NCBI GenBank assembly: GCA_009767595.1
Contig: VSDK01016286.1
Location: 84,218 to 148,217 of the forward strand
DNA: 64,000 nucleotides
Source: Symbiodinium kawagutii
Taxonomy: Eukaryota > Sar > Dinophyceae > Suessiales > Symbiodiniaceae
Direction: 5' to 3'
Shown: one piece after another, positions 33,342 to 42,603 of the stretch
How the letters are laid out: each line of letters opens with the position of its first letter
Position numbering within the stretch: position 1 is the stretch's first letter
Program-made: the position numbers and the translations under genes
The notes under the pieces: model-generated
Database searches by the model: none
Told to the model about the DNA's origin: nothing
Seen by the model: only the letters and a program-made list of their open reading frames with translations

Positions 33342-34917
33342 ACCACGACGTGGAGTTTCATGGGGCGCTTGCCATGGGGCTCTGTGATGAAGGACGGTTG
33401 AGTCATGGTCAGTAATGGACGGTTGACGATGAGTGGTGGATGAGTAGCATTGTTAGTTCATGTTAGTTGATGAGTAGTAACGTTTATATAGTGGTTCTTC
33501 GTAAGTGGTTGATGAGTAGCACTGACGCTTAATGGTCAGCGATTTGTGGTTGCTGAAAATCAATGATGGCTATTGTTGGTTTATAAGCTGGTGGATGTGC
33601 AGTGATGAAGGGCAATGATGGCTGATCATGGTTTGAAAGGGTCAATGAGTCGTCCTGATCCATGACCCTTGGCCTTGAAGGTAGGCCTTGGTGAGTCTAA
33701 ACCACGGCTATAGAACTCTGACCAGGGAACTGACACGCTGGGTCGAGCTACAAAACAGCACAGAAGTGGGTAGTTTACATCCCACCAGTGTGGTCAGGAT
33801 GTGAATAGCTGGGCACCGGGGGCCCAACTGCCAACTCTGTTGGACAATTTTGTTCCCAGCTGCTGTGGACAGATTGGCCGCACATAGCTGTTTAAAAGTT
33901 TATGTCCTACACAATATCTGTAAAGATGGGTATCTAAGTGGACAGTTCATGATTCAAGAAATGGCCCCAGCCTCACCCCATTTTGCCCTCGGAAAATGCA
34001 CCCAGAGGCAGGACTCGGATGCGCCGGAGCTTGGTGCTGCCAGCTTGGAGCTTCGTGGCACCGGTGCCAGCGGCACAGCGAGCCGGGAATCCGACGCGGA
34101 AAGCGCCGATGAGTTTCCGAGTGGTGCTGATCATTCTGAGATCAGCAGTGGCTTACGTCATTGAAATTCATGAGAGGAATTCCAATGAATTCCAATGAAT
34201 TCCATGCCTACATCGAATTGTTTTGTACTTTCTGTTTGTGCGCCGCGGCGTTGGTCAACCAACAATGGGTGAAGTGACACTGGCTGAAATGCCGGAAGAA
34301 GGCGAGTGATGACGTAGACAATACGTTTGCATGGCAGTGTGGAAAAACAGGGTTGGCAGAGCTCCCCGAAAATGCAATTCTTGCAGCTGTAGATATCTTT
34401 CCTCAATCATGATGAAGGATCCCACATAGTATCACAGCCTGTTGTATGATGTCGTGCGAGATTGGATCAATTTGTTTGTGCTCGTTTGGAGATGGCATGA
34501 AATTCGACGTTCAAAGAAAACATGACTAGAATCATATTCAGATACACACAATCACGCACACATATGTGCTGTGTGTGGTTGTGGCTGTAGTTGTTGCTGC
34601 AGCAGCAGCAGCAGCAGCAGCAGNNNNNNNNNNNNNNNNNNNNNNNNNNNNNNNNNNNNNNNNNNNNNNNNNNNNNNNNNNNNNNNNNNNNNNNNNNNNN
34701 NNNNNNNNNNNNNNNNNNNNNNNNNNNNNNNNNNNNNNNNNNNNNNNNNNNNNNNNNNNNNNNNNNNNNNNNNNNNNNNNNNNNNNNNNNNNNNNNNNNN
34801 NNNNNNNNNNNNNNNNNNNNNNNNNNNNNNNNNNNNNNNNNNNNNNNNNNNNNNNNNNNNNNNNNNNNNNGCCAGAAGCAGCAGCAGCAGCAGTAGGTTG
34901 TTGTTGCGGCTCTGCAG
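33342..34917 (+). other. intron-like stretch with CAG repeat and assembly gap
   Basis: A GC-rich island at 33980-34150 is open in two + frames (RQDSDAPELGAASLELRGTG.. in one, RMRRSLVLPAWSFVAP.. in another). I cannot choose, so I do not call an exon. Three ATTCCAATGA units lie at 34177-34203, and the CAG tract and N gap follow. Confidence 0.3.
34600..34896 (+). repeat. (CAG)n tract interrupted by a 247-base assembly gap
   Basis: CAG units run up to 34623, N fills 34624-34870, and CAGCAG units resume at about 34877-34894. The gap lies inside the triplet repeat, so the true tract may be longer than drawn. Poly-Ala, poly-Gln or poly-Leu readings across it are artefacts. Confidence 0.9.
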
Positions 34918-35016
34918 ATTGGGATCCAGTACCAACTCAGCAAGTTGATCGACAAGTGCATTGAGCTCATTGCCACCCGGCACCCGGCCGCTTCCCGGGA
35001 AGGGGGCCCGCCATAT
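34918..35016 (+). CDS. putative exon, helical, unknown function
   Basis: Acceptor TGTTGCGGCTCTGCAG just after the CAG tract, donor CCATAT|GTAGGG, exactly 33 codons in phase 0. It reads IGIQYQLSKLIDKCIELIAT then RHPAASREGGPPY: an amphipathic helix followed by a Pro/Gly turn. The minus strand is also open (GGNELNALVDQLAELVLDPN), so strand is likely but not proven. No domain recognised. Confidence 0.48.
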
Positions 35017-35200
35017 GTAGGGTGGGAGATGTGTCATTCAACTATTGGTTGATGATGGTTATGAACCCATCTAGGGTATGATGGCTATGAGGTGGTTGAT
35101 GGCGGTCATTTGTCCAATCAATAAACTATTCACGAGATTTTGTTGAGGGTTGATGATGGCCATGAAGCCCAGCCTCTCACTCTTGAGGCTGGTTCCTCAG

Positions 35201-35299
35201 GCATGCTCAATGGGATACGGCCTTCGTATGGTGAGGTTGGATGGCTGGCAATTGACTGCCCCAAATGTGCAAGCAGCTTTTGGCAGGACTTCCTGCATC
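35201..35299 (+). CDS. putative exon, unknown function
   Basis: Acceptor GGTTCCTCAG, donor GCATC|GTTAGT, exactly 33 codons. The phase-0 frame, which continues from the previous exon, reads ACSMGYGLRMVRLDGWQLTA then PNVQAAFGRTSCI. A second frame (MLNGIRPSYGEVGWLAIDCP) is equally protein-like. Phase continuity favours the first. Confidence 0.42.
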
Positions 35300-35840
35300 G
35301 TTAGTTGGGGTATGTCGCAACCACTGCTTCCTAATCTGCAGATGATGTACAGGTACACCATTGTCACTGCAACACCACCAGTGATGCCTTAAGAATGGAT
35401 GGAATGGCATTTTCGTAATTTCTATTCGGAGTTGGTAAAAAGTTTTAGCTATTGTTGAAGGGAAGTTGCTGAGACTCGTGCAGAATTTCGACCTCTGAGA
35501 GGGGCAGGAAGCTCCCCTGCAAAGCCAATGGTTGGGCTGAAAGGATGGTCATAGCAAATGGCAAGTGTTCATTCAACCTGCCCTATGCTTGGTGTAAGGC
35601 TTGGGGGTGATTGCGAACCGCCCAAAAAACACCCAACAGCGTTGTTGTAAGCGTTCGGTGGCTTGGGGGGCTTCGGTAGAGAACCTGGCAGAATCAGACC
35701 ATAGGTCTATGGGCCATAAACCAAGCATCCAAAAGCCATGAGATATTAACAGCAGGGGTACTAGGGCACCCACAGCCATACCCATGCTGACCAACATTAG
35801 GCAGTGTTGACAATTTCAACCAAGGGTTGGTGACTATATG

Positions 35841-35960
35841 GTGGTTTCTCAAAATGGGGAAGCCAAGAAATGGTTGGCTTACTATTAATTATACTGTTAC
35901 TATATAAATAGAAATCATATAAAGGATGATTTTGGGGGTACCCCTATTTTGAGAAACTAC
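35841..35960. mobile_element. Family A TIR element, copy 8 (long core)
   Basis: Left GTGGTTTCTCAAAATGGGG, right CCCCTATTTTGAGAAACTAC. The core is about 20 bp longer than usual because of an extra ATATAAATAGAAATCATATA segment. Confidence 0.85.
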
Positions 35961-36323
35961 CCAATGGTTGGTAAACATATGTGAATCAATCGTTGACTAG
36001 GCCTTACCAGCCACGGTACCCATTCTCAAGCATAGCCAACCATCTCCAAGCCTGATGAACAACCATTAAGCGTCAGTAACCATCAAGGACCCTCAGCCAC
36101 ATTTCCCATAGTCAATCAAGAACCATGAAACCAACAGCATTAGCCATCATGAAGTGATGAAATTGTCAATAGGGATCAATTATTCACCATCAGTAGCTAT
36201 CACTGACGATGATTAAGAATCACCAGCCATGGCTTATCATCAACCATGGCTCCTCGTCATGGACCATCATGGACCATCACTACTGTCCGACGCATCAAAA
36301 GACGTCAAAAGCGCTAGCCACAG
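35961..36323 (+). other. no gene seen
   Basis: Rows of ACCATCA/GCCATCATGA words, possibly a decayed minisatellite; no exon-like island. Confidence 0.3.
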
Positions 36324-36391
36324 GTCACGGACGACCACATCTTGGAGTCTGAGGTGGGATACCGGCTTGGGCAAGTTGGGGGTCTCCTGGG
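36324..36391 (+). CDS. putative exon, unknown function
   Basis: Acceptor CTAGCCACAG, then VTDDHILESEVGYRLGQVGG then LL in phase 0, donor CTGGG|GTAATA. An earlier donor GTGGGA after LESE is possible. Short, acidic start. Phase fits the exon ending at 35299 only if intervening exons are absent or symmetrical. Confidence 0.4.
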
Positions 36392-36730
36392 GTAATAGCC
36401 GTGGTTGTAACCAGGGCCGGAGATGACCATGTGACTGGGTTGACTACCACGCAGCTGTGACGAATGTCAGGTGGTCAGTAAAGTACTTGCCAGCATGGTT
36501 ATCATGCGTGAGATTGGAAGGGCGTTTTCAAGGGAGACAAACTTGATCGAACTTCGTAGCTGATTTGGGATCCGATCCATACCAAAAACATTCTATAAAC
36601 CATGTTGTCCAAGTAGAGTAAATCAACCTACAAAGACAGGCAAGCACGACAAACCATCTTTGAGCACCTATACCAAGACACTTCCACGTTTTGATGTGTA
36701 CGTACAGTTACATTGTGACATAGTGTCAAG

Positions 36731-36852
36731 CCTGTGTCGTTATGGATGCCCGTTGCTTGGTGTCGCTGCGTCGCACCAAGGACTTCAGCAACCTGTCACA
36801 GGCCGCGATGATTGAGCTGGCGGGGATCCCCAGCTCATCTCGGCCATCGCAG
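36731..36852 (+). CDS. putative exon, unknown function
   Basis: Ends with a textbook donor TCGCAG|GTGAGC. The frame reaching it reads CVVMDARCLVSLRRTKDFSN then LSQAAMIELAGIPSSSRPSQ. The 5' end is uncertain (GTCAAG or GACATAG). The minus strand is open too. No domain recognised. Confidence 0.42.
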
Positions 36853-37120
36853 GTGAGCAATGGACAAGCGAAACGCAAGGATATGGCAACAACCAATGGG
36901 CTGCCATGATGTTTTGGCACTTTCTATGGTTTAGACATGTTTGTACTTGGTTGGCAAATTTTATGGTTTATACCACTGGGGAATCTAATTGTGACATGGT
37001 TTACACTGGAAATCTTGGGTAACAGAACTCTGGAATGAACCCGAAAGCTTGATGGGGGCAATCAGAAACCCACCGCTTCGGGTATGAAGAGGGGACTCTA
37101 AGCATGATGAATAGCCGAAG

Positions 37121-37182
37121 CAGACGTGCCTGCCGGATGTGCCTGATGGAAAGCCATGGGGTCGCTGCTGGCTTGACCCGCC
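37121..37182 (+). CDS. putative exon, unknown function
   Basis: From ATAGCCGAAG to CCGCC|GTAAGG, a strong donor. Phase 0 reads QTCLPDVPDGKPWGRCWLDP then P. An overlapping + frame (37104-37334) is open much longer and reads LTRRKAKHDAWNLHEDHIFD, so the exon may be longer in that frame. Either way this island is probably coding. Confidence 0.4.
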
Positions 37183-38091
37183 GTAAGGCCAAGCACGACG
37201 CTTGGAACTTGCACGAAGACCACATTTTCGACATCTTCATGCGTGCAAAGCTTAGTGCTGGGTGGACGTTCCAGCTGGTTTTGGTTGGCAGTGGATGGCC
37301 GGTGGATCCATTTGACGAGATCTTAGGTCTATGAAGTCTTGGTAAGTCTTGGTGCTTGTTTCCAGCCATGAAAAATGGGTTGTTGTTCACAAATGGGGAT
37401 GGGCCGGTCATATGAACCAACCCCAAAATTGGGTTGGTGATGGTTGGTGAACATCTCAACAGTTTGGCTAGTTTTGTCATCTGGGGAAGTTCCTCAAGGA
37501 ACGATATGGGACGGGGGTTTTGCCCCACAGCCAAATTGGTCAACACTGGACAAAACTGGTGAATGATGGTTGACAACTAACGGAGGGAGGGTATCCTCAA
37601 AAGATTGGTTAGACAACTTCGTATCTTTTGCCTTCTGGTTTAGCCCCCATGATTGGTTTCTGATAAAGCCGACTTTGAGGGTCCTGACAGCCCCACAGAT
37701 CAATGGTGTATTTATCACATTCAGATTCAAATCTTCATGAACTGCAATACCCATGTCTATAGATAAGTAAGAAGCTACCAGTGATGGTAAACTTGCCCAC
37801 TTACATCCGTTTGCTAATATAAGGCTACCATAGGCCGATGTTCTAGTTTACTTTGACATTTTTGAAAGGGCTTGGTAAGCGCATCAGATGTACCTCAAAA
37901 CAGTGTTGTTCATGTCACTTTCACCACTGAACCGCACGTTGGGATAAAACATCGGCATGCTCTGATTCTTCCTTAGTTGTTGTTCACTCACAGCTATGGC
38001 CCTAACAACGTCGTTGCGCACATGCTAGGGCACTGTAGAGAAACCAACCGGAAGAACTGCTGGGAGATCAGCAGCTCAGGCTGGTCCACAG
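37183..38091 (+). other. intron-like stretch
   Basis: A partial family B tip (GGGGGTTTTGCCCCACAGCC) near 37515-37535. The long minus frame at 37001-37576 is judged antisense (see rejected). No other gene seen. Confidence 0.3.
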
Positions 38092-38240
38092 CGAATTCCT
38101 CCTCGGTGGAAGAAAAGCGCCGCTTGGCCATGCCCTTTCTGGACCGCCCGGTGGGGCGCCGTGTCCAGTGTCTATCCATGGTTGCAGCCGTGCCACCTGC
38201 GCAAGTGCATGGGGTCCTTCACCATGGTGGATGCTTGGAG
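38092..38240 (+). CDS. putative exon, unknown function
   Basis: Acceptor CTGGTCCACAG, donor TTGGAG|GTCCGC. Entering with two bases it reads NSSSVEEKRRLAMPFLDRPV then GRRVQCLSMVAAVPPAQV and leaves in phase 0. Third-position GC is highest in this frame, though all three + frames are open. It joins in phase with the next exon. Confidence 0.42.
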
Positions 38241-38452
38241 GTCCGCCCACTGACAAGGCTGATTGCGATGGTTATATCGCAGAGAACAAGCCCCAACTAG
38301 CCTACACATCAAAGAAGCTACGATCATTAGGAATTCGAAGTGATATGAAGTGATGACCTGAAGCTACGTGCTACATGTTAACAAAATGAAGTAAAATCGT
38401 GGATATATGATAGAGGTGCTGTGCAGATTTGATGTTCGCGTTTGCCCGACAG

Positions 38453-38671
38453 GAGCAACTTCGCTTCCCTCACATGTCCACGGACAAGTTGAAGAAGCGC
38501 CCTGACCAAAAGAAGTGTGGAGGAACCATTAGAGGAACCATTGGAGGAACCGTTGGGGCAACCATGAGAGGAACCACTGAAGGAACCATTGGAGGAACCA
38601 CGAGACGAGGAGTGATGAGGAATATGAGCAACAGCAGGAAACCTGGTTCATTGGTGACTATGGATGCTTGA
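38453..38671 (+). CDS. putative exon with in-frame 12-bp repeat
   Basis: Acceptor TTTGCCCGACAG, then EQLRFPHMSTDKLKKRPDQK then KC in phase 0, lysine-rich. It continues in frame through tetrapeptide repeats GGTI-RGTI-GGTV-GATM-RGTT-EGTI-GGTT to a TGA at 38669-38671. An internal donor GTGTGG after KK (38515) would exclude the repeat from the protein. I cannot tell which is used. Confidence 0.42.
   Translation, partial: EQLRFPHMSTDKLKKRPDQKKCGGTIRGTIGGTVGATMRGTTEGTIGGTTRRGVMRNMSNSRKPGSLVTMDA
38517..38607 (+). repeat. 12-bp tandem repeat (GGAACCATTRGA)n
   Basis: About seven units of GGAACCATT(A/G)GA with scattered substitutions; the period is exactly 12 bp, keeping reading frame. Confidence 0.85.
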
Positions 38672-39102
38672 ACTGGCCCTTCCCAACAAGTTCCGGCCAA
38701 GTATCTAAGAATGAAGATCTGATTATTTGGTGTCATCTAGTAATTTGCTCATTCCGCGTTCCAATCAATTGATGAAGTCCGATCAAAATCCGTAGGGCAG
38801 TCAAAACACTGGCGACTCTCTCGTGGGAAACCATTCAATCTTGACCTACGTCCGTCATCTTCGGCTGCAAGCCTTGCGTATTCCACGACCGAACCAGCTA
38901 TGTATATAACTATGTCTATGACAAAGTCGCTCGTAAGCCAGACAAATCCATGTTGATTTTGAACCTGTGTGAACCATTGTCATCACACATTGTACAGCCG
39001 TTTGCCGTTGTAAATTATGGAATGTCAGTTCTTAGCAAATTAATACACATTACTCCTTGTGAGCATGAGTCAATGTCAGCTCAATTGTGAATTCGCCCAA
39101 AG
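38672..39102 (+). other. no gene seen
   Basis: AT-rich intron-like sequence without recognisable elements. Confidence 0.3.
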
Positions 39103-39190
39103 TTTCAAGCCGCAAACTGCACCGTACCTGTCCTGACCAAGTGTAACATGTGGAACCGAGTCTGCAGCCAGTGGCAGACCCGACCCATAG
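39103..39190 (+). CDS. putative Cys/Trp-rich exon
   Basis: From TTCGCCCAAAG to CCATAG|GTGAGC. The frame reads FQAANCTVPVLTKCNMWNRV then CSQWQTRPI, leaving in phase 1. Three cysteines and two tryptophans in 29 residues suggest an extracellular module, but no family is recognised. An antisense frame is open. Confidence 0.42.
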
Positions 39191-39741
39191 GTGAGCCCAC
39201 TGAGCCACTGGTATCTCAATAACTCCCATCCTGAAGCCTAGAATCAAGATGAATCAGGCGGTACAAGATGGTTTCAGGCGAAACATATTAACAAAAGGCC
39301 CATAGAATAAGACAACCAGAGATGGAAGCAATACTTAAAGATACGGATAAGAAATGATAAGAAACATGTGACCAAAACATACATCGAATAGATACACAGA
39401 TAGGAAGAACAACCCAAACTGATCAAACTGGTGTTCTAGTCTCTCCCTCATGATGAACCACTTGGTTCTGCTCTATAACTGCCACTATGGTGTTCTGTTT
39501 TTCCCCTAACTACCTGTTGGGCATGATGCTGCCCTACAACTGCTGGTTCCCCATTATTGTTCTGTTCTCCCCCATGATTAACCACTGGGTTCTGCCCTAT
39601 AACTGCCATGACAAAACCATTATAAGCCCAAATTCTCCACAATTAACCATTAACTAACGATGGTAGTTCAACCACCAAGCAGTGAACCACCACTCGTGCT
39701 TCTGCCCTCCCCAACTGGACCTGGCGATGCACCGTGGCCAG

Positions 39742-39878
39742 GCTGAGCCTCACCGGGGATGTGCCCACGGAGCTGCTCTTCGAAGCGCTCTTCTGGAAGC
39801 TGAGCTCCGAGGTGGCGACCCTGGTGGCGTGGTGCCAAGCGGCGTGGTGGTGGTTGGGGCGCTGCCCAGCTGCCCAGC
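39742..39878 (+). CDS. exon of an unrecognised gene, strong coding signal
   Basis: Third positions of the frame LSLTGDVPTELLFEALFWKL then SSEVATLVAWCQAAWWWLGR then CPAAQ are about 90% GC, the strongest codon bias in the window and clearly above the other frames. Acceptor CACCGTGGCCAG, donor CCAGC|GTAAGG, leaving in phase 1. Hydrophobic and Trp-rich, so possibly a packed helical segment. It joins in phase with the next exon. No family recognised. Confidence 0.6.
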
Positions 39879-40508
39879 GTAAGGAGCCAGGCCCCCCTTG
39901 AGGGAGTGCCTTGACCTGAAATGGTTTGTGATGAATCCTTTTCTCAGTAGTACTAGTGCTGAAAAGATCGATTCATGAACAACAATGAACAAGAATGCAC
40001 CTTTTTCACGATCATGGTAACTGGATCAATAGTCGACAAAAAGAGGTGAATCCAGAGTAGTCAATGATTCACTAACAATAGGCTGGTTGAAAATGGTTAG
40101 GGGAAGTGACCAACGGGGAAGATACTGCTTGTATTGGCATAGCCCCAAGTGTCACAAACATTGGCAGAGGGAAACCTGCCACTTTAGGAGTGTTGGAAAA
40201 AAGGCACTGATGGTAGAACATACATCTCCATTTCACTCAAATACCACGCCGTACAGATAGTCTCCATGGACATTGATTATGATTGGAGTTATGGATATAG
40301 CTTGGCTCGCCAAGCTATGTGGACATACACGTGCAGATCTCAACGATGCAGACTGGTGGATGACTGACCACAGAAGTAGTTGCTCCCCCTTGGATAATAT
40401 TGCGCCTGCCAGGTATCCCATGGTATCCCAATCTTGCGAAGATTGAAATCGTTGACGGCCTTCCTGGACTATGGCAACGAAGCCATGTTGATGGACCTCC
40501 ACAACTTG

Positions 40509-40612
40509 GTGGTTTCTTAAGCCATAGGGGTACCTTCAAGAATGGTTGGTCTATTACTATGAGTAAGTAGTACAGAATAATTTTGGGGTACCCCAATTTT
40601 TGAGAAACCATC
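40509..40612. mobile_element. Family A TIR element, copy 9
   Basis: Left GTGGTTTCTTAAGCCATAGG, right GGGTACCCCAATTTTTGAGA then AACCAT. The left end shows the 'AAGCCATAGGGG' variant seen also in copies 14, 15 (right end) and 16, so a subfamily may exist. Confidence 0.8.
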
Positions 40613-41063
40613 ATTTGTGGAAAGAGAGAGAGAGAGCACTGACTATCGTGGTTTAGTAAGCACAATAGAGATATAGTGGTTATCTTGATTTGTTTCTCAG
40701 AGAGATCACTTACCAATCATCATTTGAATGAAGAATGATTCATTATAACCCCTTTAGAATCATTCTCATTACCGTAAAATCATCATTACGATTATCACAA
40801 CCCCCTTTAGAATGAGAATTCTAGCAGCACTACCAGCACCGGAGAAATCACGATTCGATTCCTTGCTGCAGGTGGATGAGAGTTGAGCCCTCAGAGTTGA
40901 CGCAGTCGATGGCAATGATAATCTTCAATCACATCATGGGATTATTCATATGATCCCCCAGGAATAAGTGGTTCAATCTCTTATCTATATCAATTTATGA
41001 TTTCTTGCTAGATAATACAATCAATTTCTTGCTAGATATTTATCAATCTTTATCTTATATACT

Positions 41064-41258
41064 GGTTCCCCCATCATTAACCAGGCTGTTTTCCCTATAG
41101 TTTTGTTGGTGAACTTAACCCCAATTGTTGACGGTTAACTGCTTGACCCATAGCCATATAGTTGGTATATATCCCCTATACTTGTTACTTATTATGCCCT
41201 ATTGTTAACCATTAACCAGCTATTTTTGTTGGTTAACTGCTTGACCCAACTCGCCATA
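41064..41258. mobile_element. two reversed family B elements in tandem
   Basis: First copy: GGTTCCCCCATCATTAACCA to CTGCTTGACCCATAGCCA (ending about 41157). Second: core CTTGTTACTTATTATGCCC to TTGACCCAACTCGCCA. Both carry the GTTAACTGCTTGACCC version of the tip. Confidence 0.7.
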
Positions 41259-41399
41259 TACAAAACAACTTATACCAGCCGGAACTATACTTGCAAGCTA
41301 TTTTCTTGCTTATTTCTTGCTAGATATTGATAGATATATTATCTTATAATATACCCACAACTCGCCGGAACTTGAACTGAGCCAGAACTGACTGTACAG

Positions 41400-41481
41400 C
41401 CTCCACTGCTTCAAGTCGAGCGGTGACGCGCCGAGGCGCTGAGTCAAGCTCGTCTCTTGACAATGACAAGGGCGTCCCATG
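41400..41481 (+). CDS. exon, Ser/Arg-rich, unknown function
   Basis: Acceptor ACTGACTGTACAG. Two leading bases complete the split codon from 39878 (C+CC, Pro). It reads STASSRAVTRRGAESSSSLD then NDKGVP and leaves in phase 2 (TG|GTTGGT). Likely a disordered linker. Phase agreement on both sides supports the call. Confidence 0.5.
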
Positions 41482-41604
41482 GTTGGTGAATGATGAACGG
41501 TTGGTTTATGGTTGGTTCATGGTTGGTTAGTGGTTGGTTAGTGGTTGGTTAGTGGTTGGCCAATGGTCAATGATGGTTGTTGGTCGAACGGTGCCAAGGT
41601 TCAG
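41482..41604 (+). repeat. short intron made largely of a 13-bp tandem repeat
   Basis: The 123-bp stretch between donor GTTGGT and acceptor AAGGTTCAG contains repeats of GGTTGGTTAGT with small changes (41505-41560). Confidence 0.6.
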
Positions 41605-41713
41605 CTGGTTCAGCGGCGTTGGAGCGGTGACCCAACTTGAGCGTGGTTGCCCCCACCTTGTCTTTGGTGTGCCGACCGATACAATGGTCCCCCAGGAAAG
41701 CAGCAGAATTATG
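41605..41713 (+). CDS. exon, unknown function
   Basis: One leading base completes TG+C (Cys). The frame reads WFSGVGAVTQLERGCPHLVF then GVPTDTMVPQESSRIM, leaving in phase 0 at ATG|GTAGAA. Length 109 bp matches the phase arithmetic exactly. The Gly/Val/Phe pattern resembles beta-strand-rich sequence but is not an obvious NHL blade. Confidence 0.55.
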
Positions 41714-42492
41714 GTAGAAGGATTTGGCTGTGGGTCAAGCAGTTCACCAACCAATAATAGCTGGTTAATGATTAATAATGGGGGATAATTAATAATTAAC
41801 CAACAAGTATAGGGGATATATACCAACTATGTGGCTGTGGGTCAATATTAACCATTAGTAATAACCAACAATGTCATAGGGAAAACAATAGTTAATGATC
41901 GGAACCAGGGGTACGGGGTTTTGACCCATAGCCATTTGTAAGTGGTTGCTAATCATGGCCATAATCCAAGTAGTATGATTCTTCGTCAAGAAACATCATT
42001 ACCCATCATCATGGCCGACATCTTTGGGAGAATTAGCATGATCAATCATCATGAGAAGCAGCCATCCATTTGCCACCATGAAGCAACAGATTGCGGTACC
42101 ACCACTATCTGTCAGAAACGGTGATTACTGATGGTTGGTAGTCTAATCTTCTTGCTATTTGGCCATCATTTGGTATATCCTGAAACAATAATCATTGGTC
42201 AAGTTACATTATATTGATATCTATTGATGTATCATTCAGTATGAATTCGTTTAAACAAACATTTATATCAATATTATTAGTTGCTGACCAAGTATAGACA
42301 TTGCTAATATTCATAGTATCTATGTACATCCAGTGTGCTCAAGCAGCATATCAATTTCTATAATTGTTGGTTGTCAGCAGTTCAACTGATAGTATTAGTG
42401 ATCATATTTGATACTTGATCATAGCCTACTGCTCCTGGCATACCTTGTGAGCTCGTGGTGCTGATTTGTTGGGTCCAGTTACACCTTCTCAG
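41714..42492 (+). other. intron carrying family B elements
   Basis: Donor GTAGAA, acceptor ACACCTTCTCAG. The family B pair begins 11 bp inside the intron. The remainder is AT-rich. Confidence 0.5.
41725..41934. mobile_element. two family B elements in tandem
   Basis: First from TGGCTGTGGGTCAAGCAGTT, second from TGGCTGTGGGTCAATATTA (about 41831) to GGTTTTGACCCATAGCCA. The second has the full core (GAAAACAATAGTTAATGATC, AACCAGGGGTACGGGG). Confidence 0.8.
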
Positions 42493-42603
42493 AAGCTGCT
42501 CAGCAATGCTCAGGGCACGAAGGCGGTGTGGTGGCCTAGCTGTTCCAAGGGGACACCTGCAGCAATCAGCAATGGATCATTCGACGAAGCAACAAGCCAT
42601 AGG
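42493..42603 (+). CDS. exon, unknown function
   Basis: Exactly 37 codons in phase 0 between ACACCTTCTCAG and AGG|GTAACT. It reads KLLSNAQGTKAVWWPSCSKG then TPAAISNGSFDEATSHR. It continues the frame of the 41605-41713 exon, giving RIM-KLLSNAQ. Phase, length and splice sites all agree, so this four-exon chain is the best supported gene model outside the NHL exons. Confidence 0.58.

Larger units (their letters stand above)
39879..41399 (+). other. intron, with TIR elements
   Basis: Begins GTAAGG, ends CTGACTGTACAG. It contains family A copy 9 and two reversed family B copies. Open frames on the minus strand at 40233-40716 overlap the A element and are not supported. Confidence 0.4.

Noticed and set aside
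34467-35037. Long open frames across the N gap (poly-Ala, poly-Gln, poly-Leu)
   Set aside because: Produced by CAG triplets and undefined bases, not by known sequence.
37001-37576. 191-codon minus-strand open frame, the longest non-repeat frame
   Set aside because: No domain, no splice context, and it is antisense to a + strand island with a strong donor (CCGCC|GTAAGG). Likely a chance frame.
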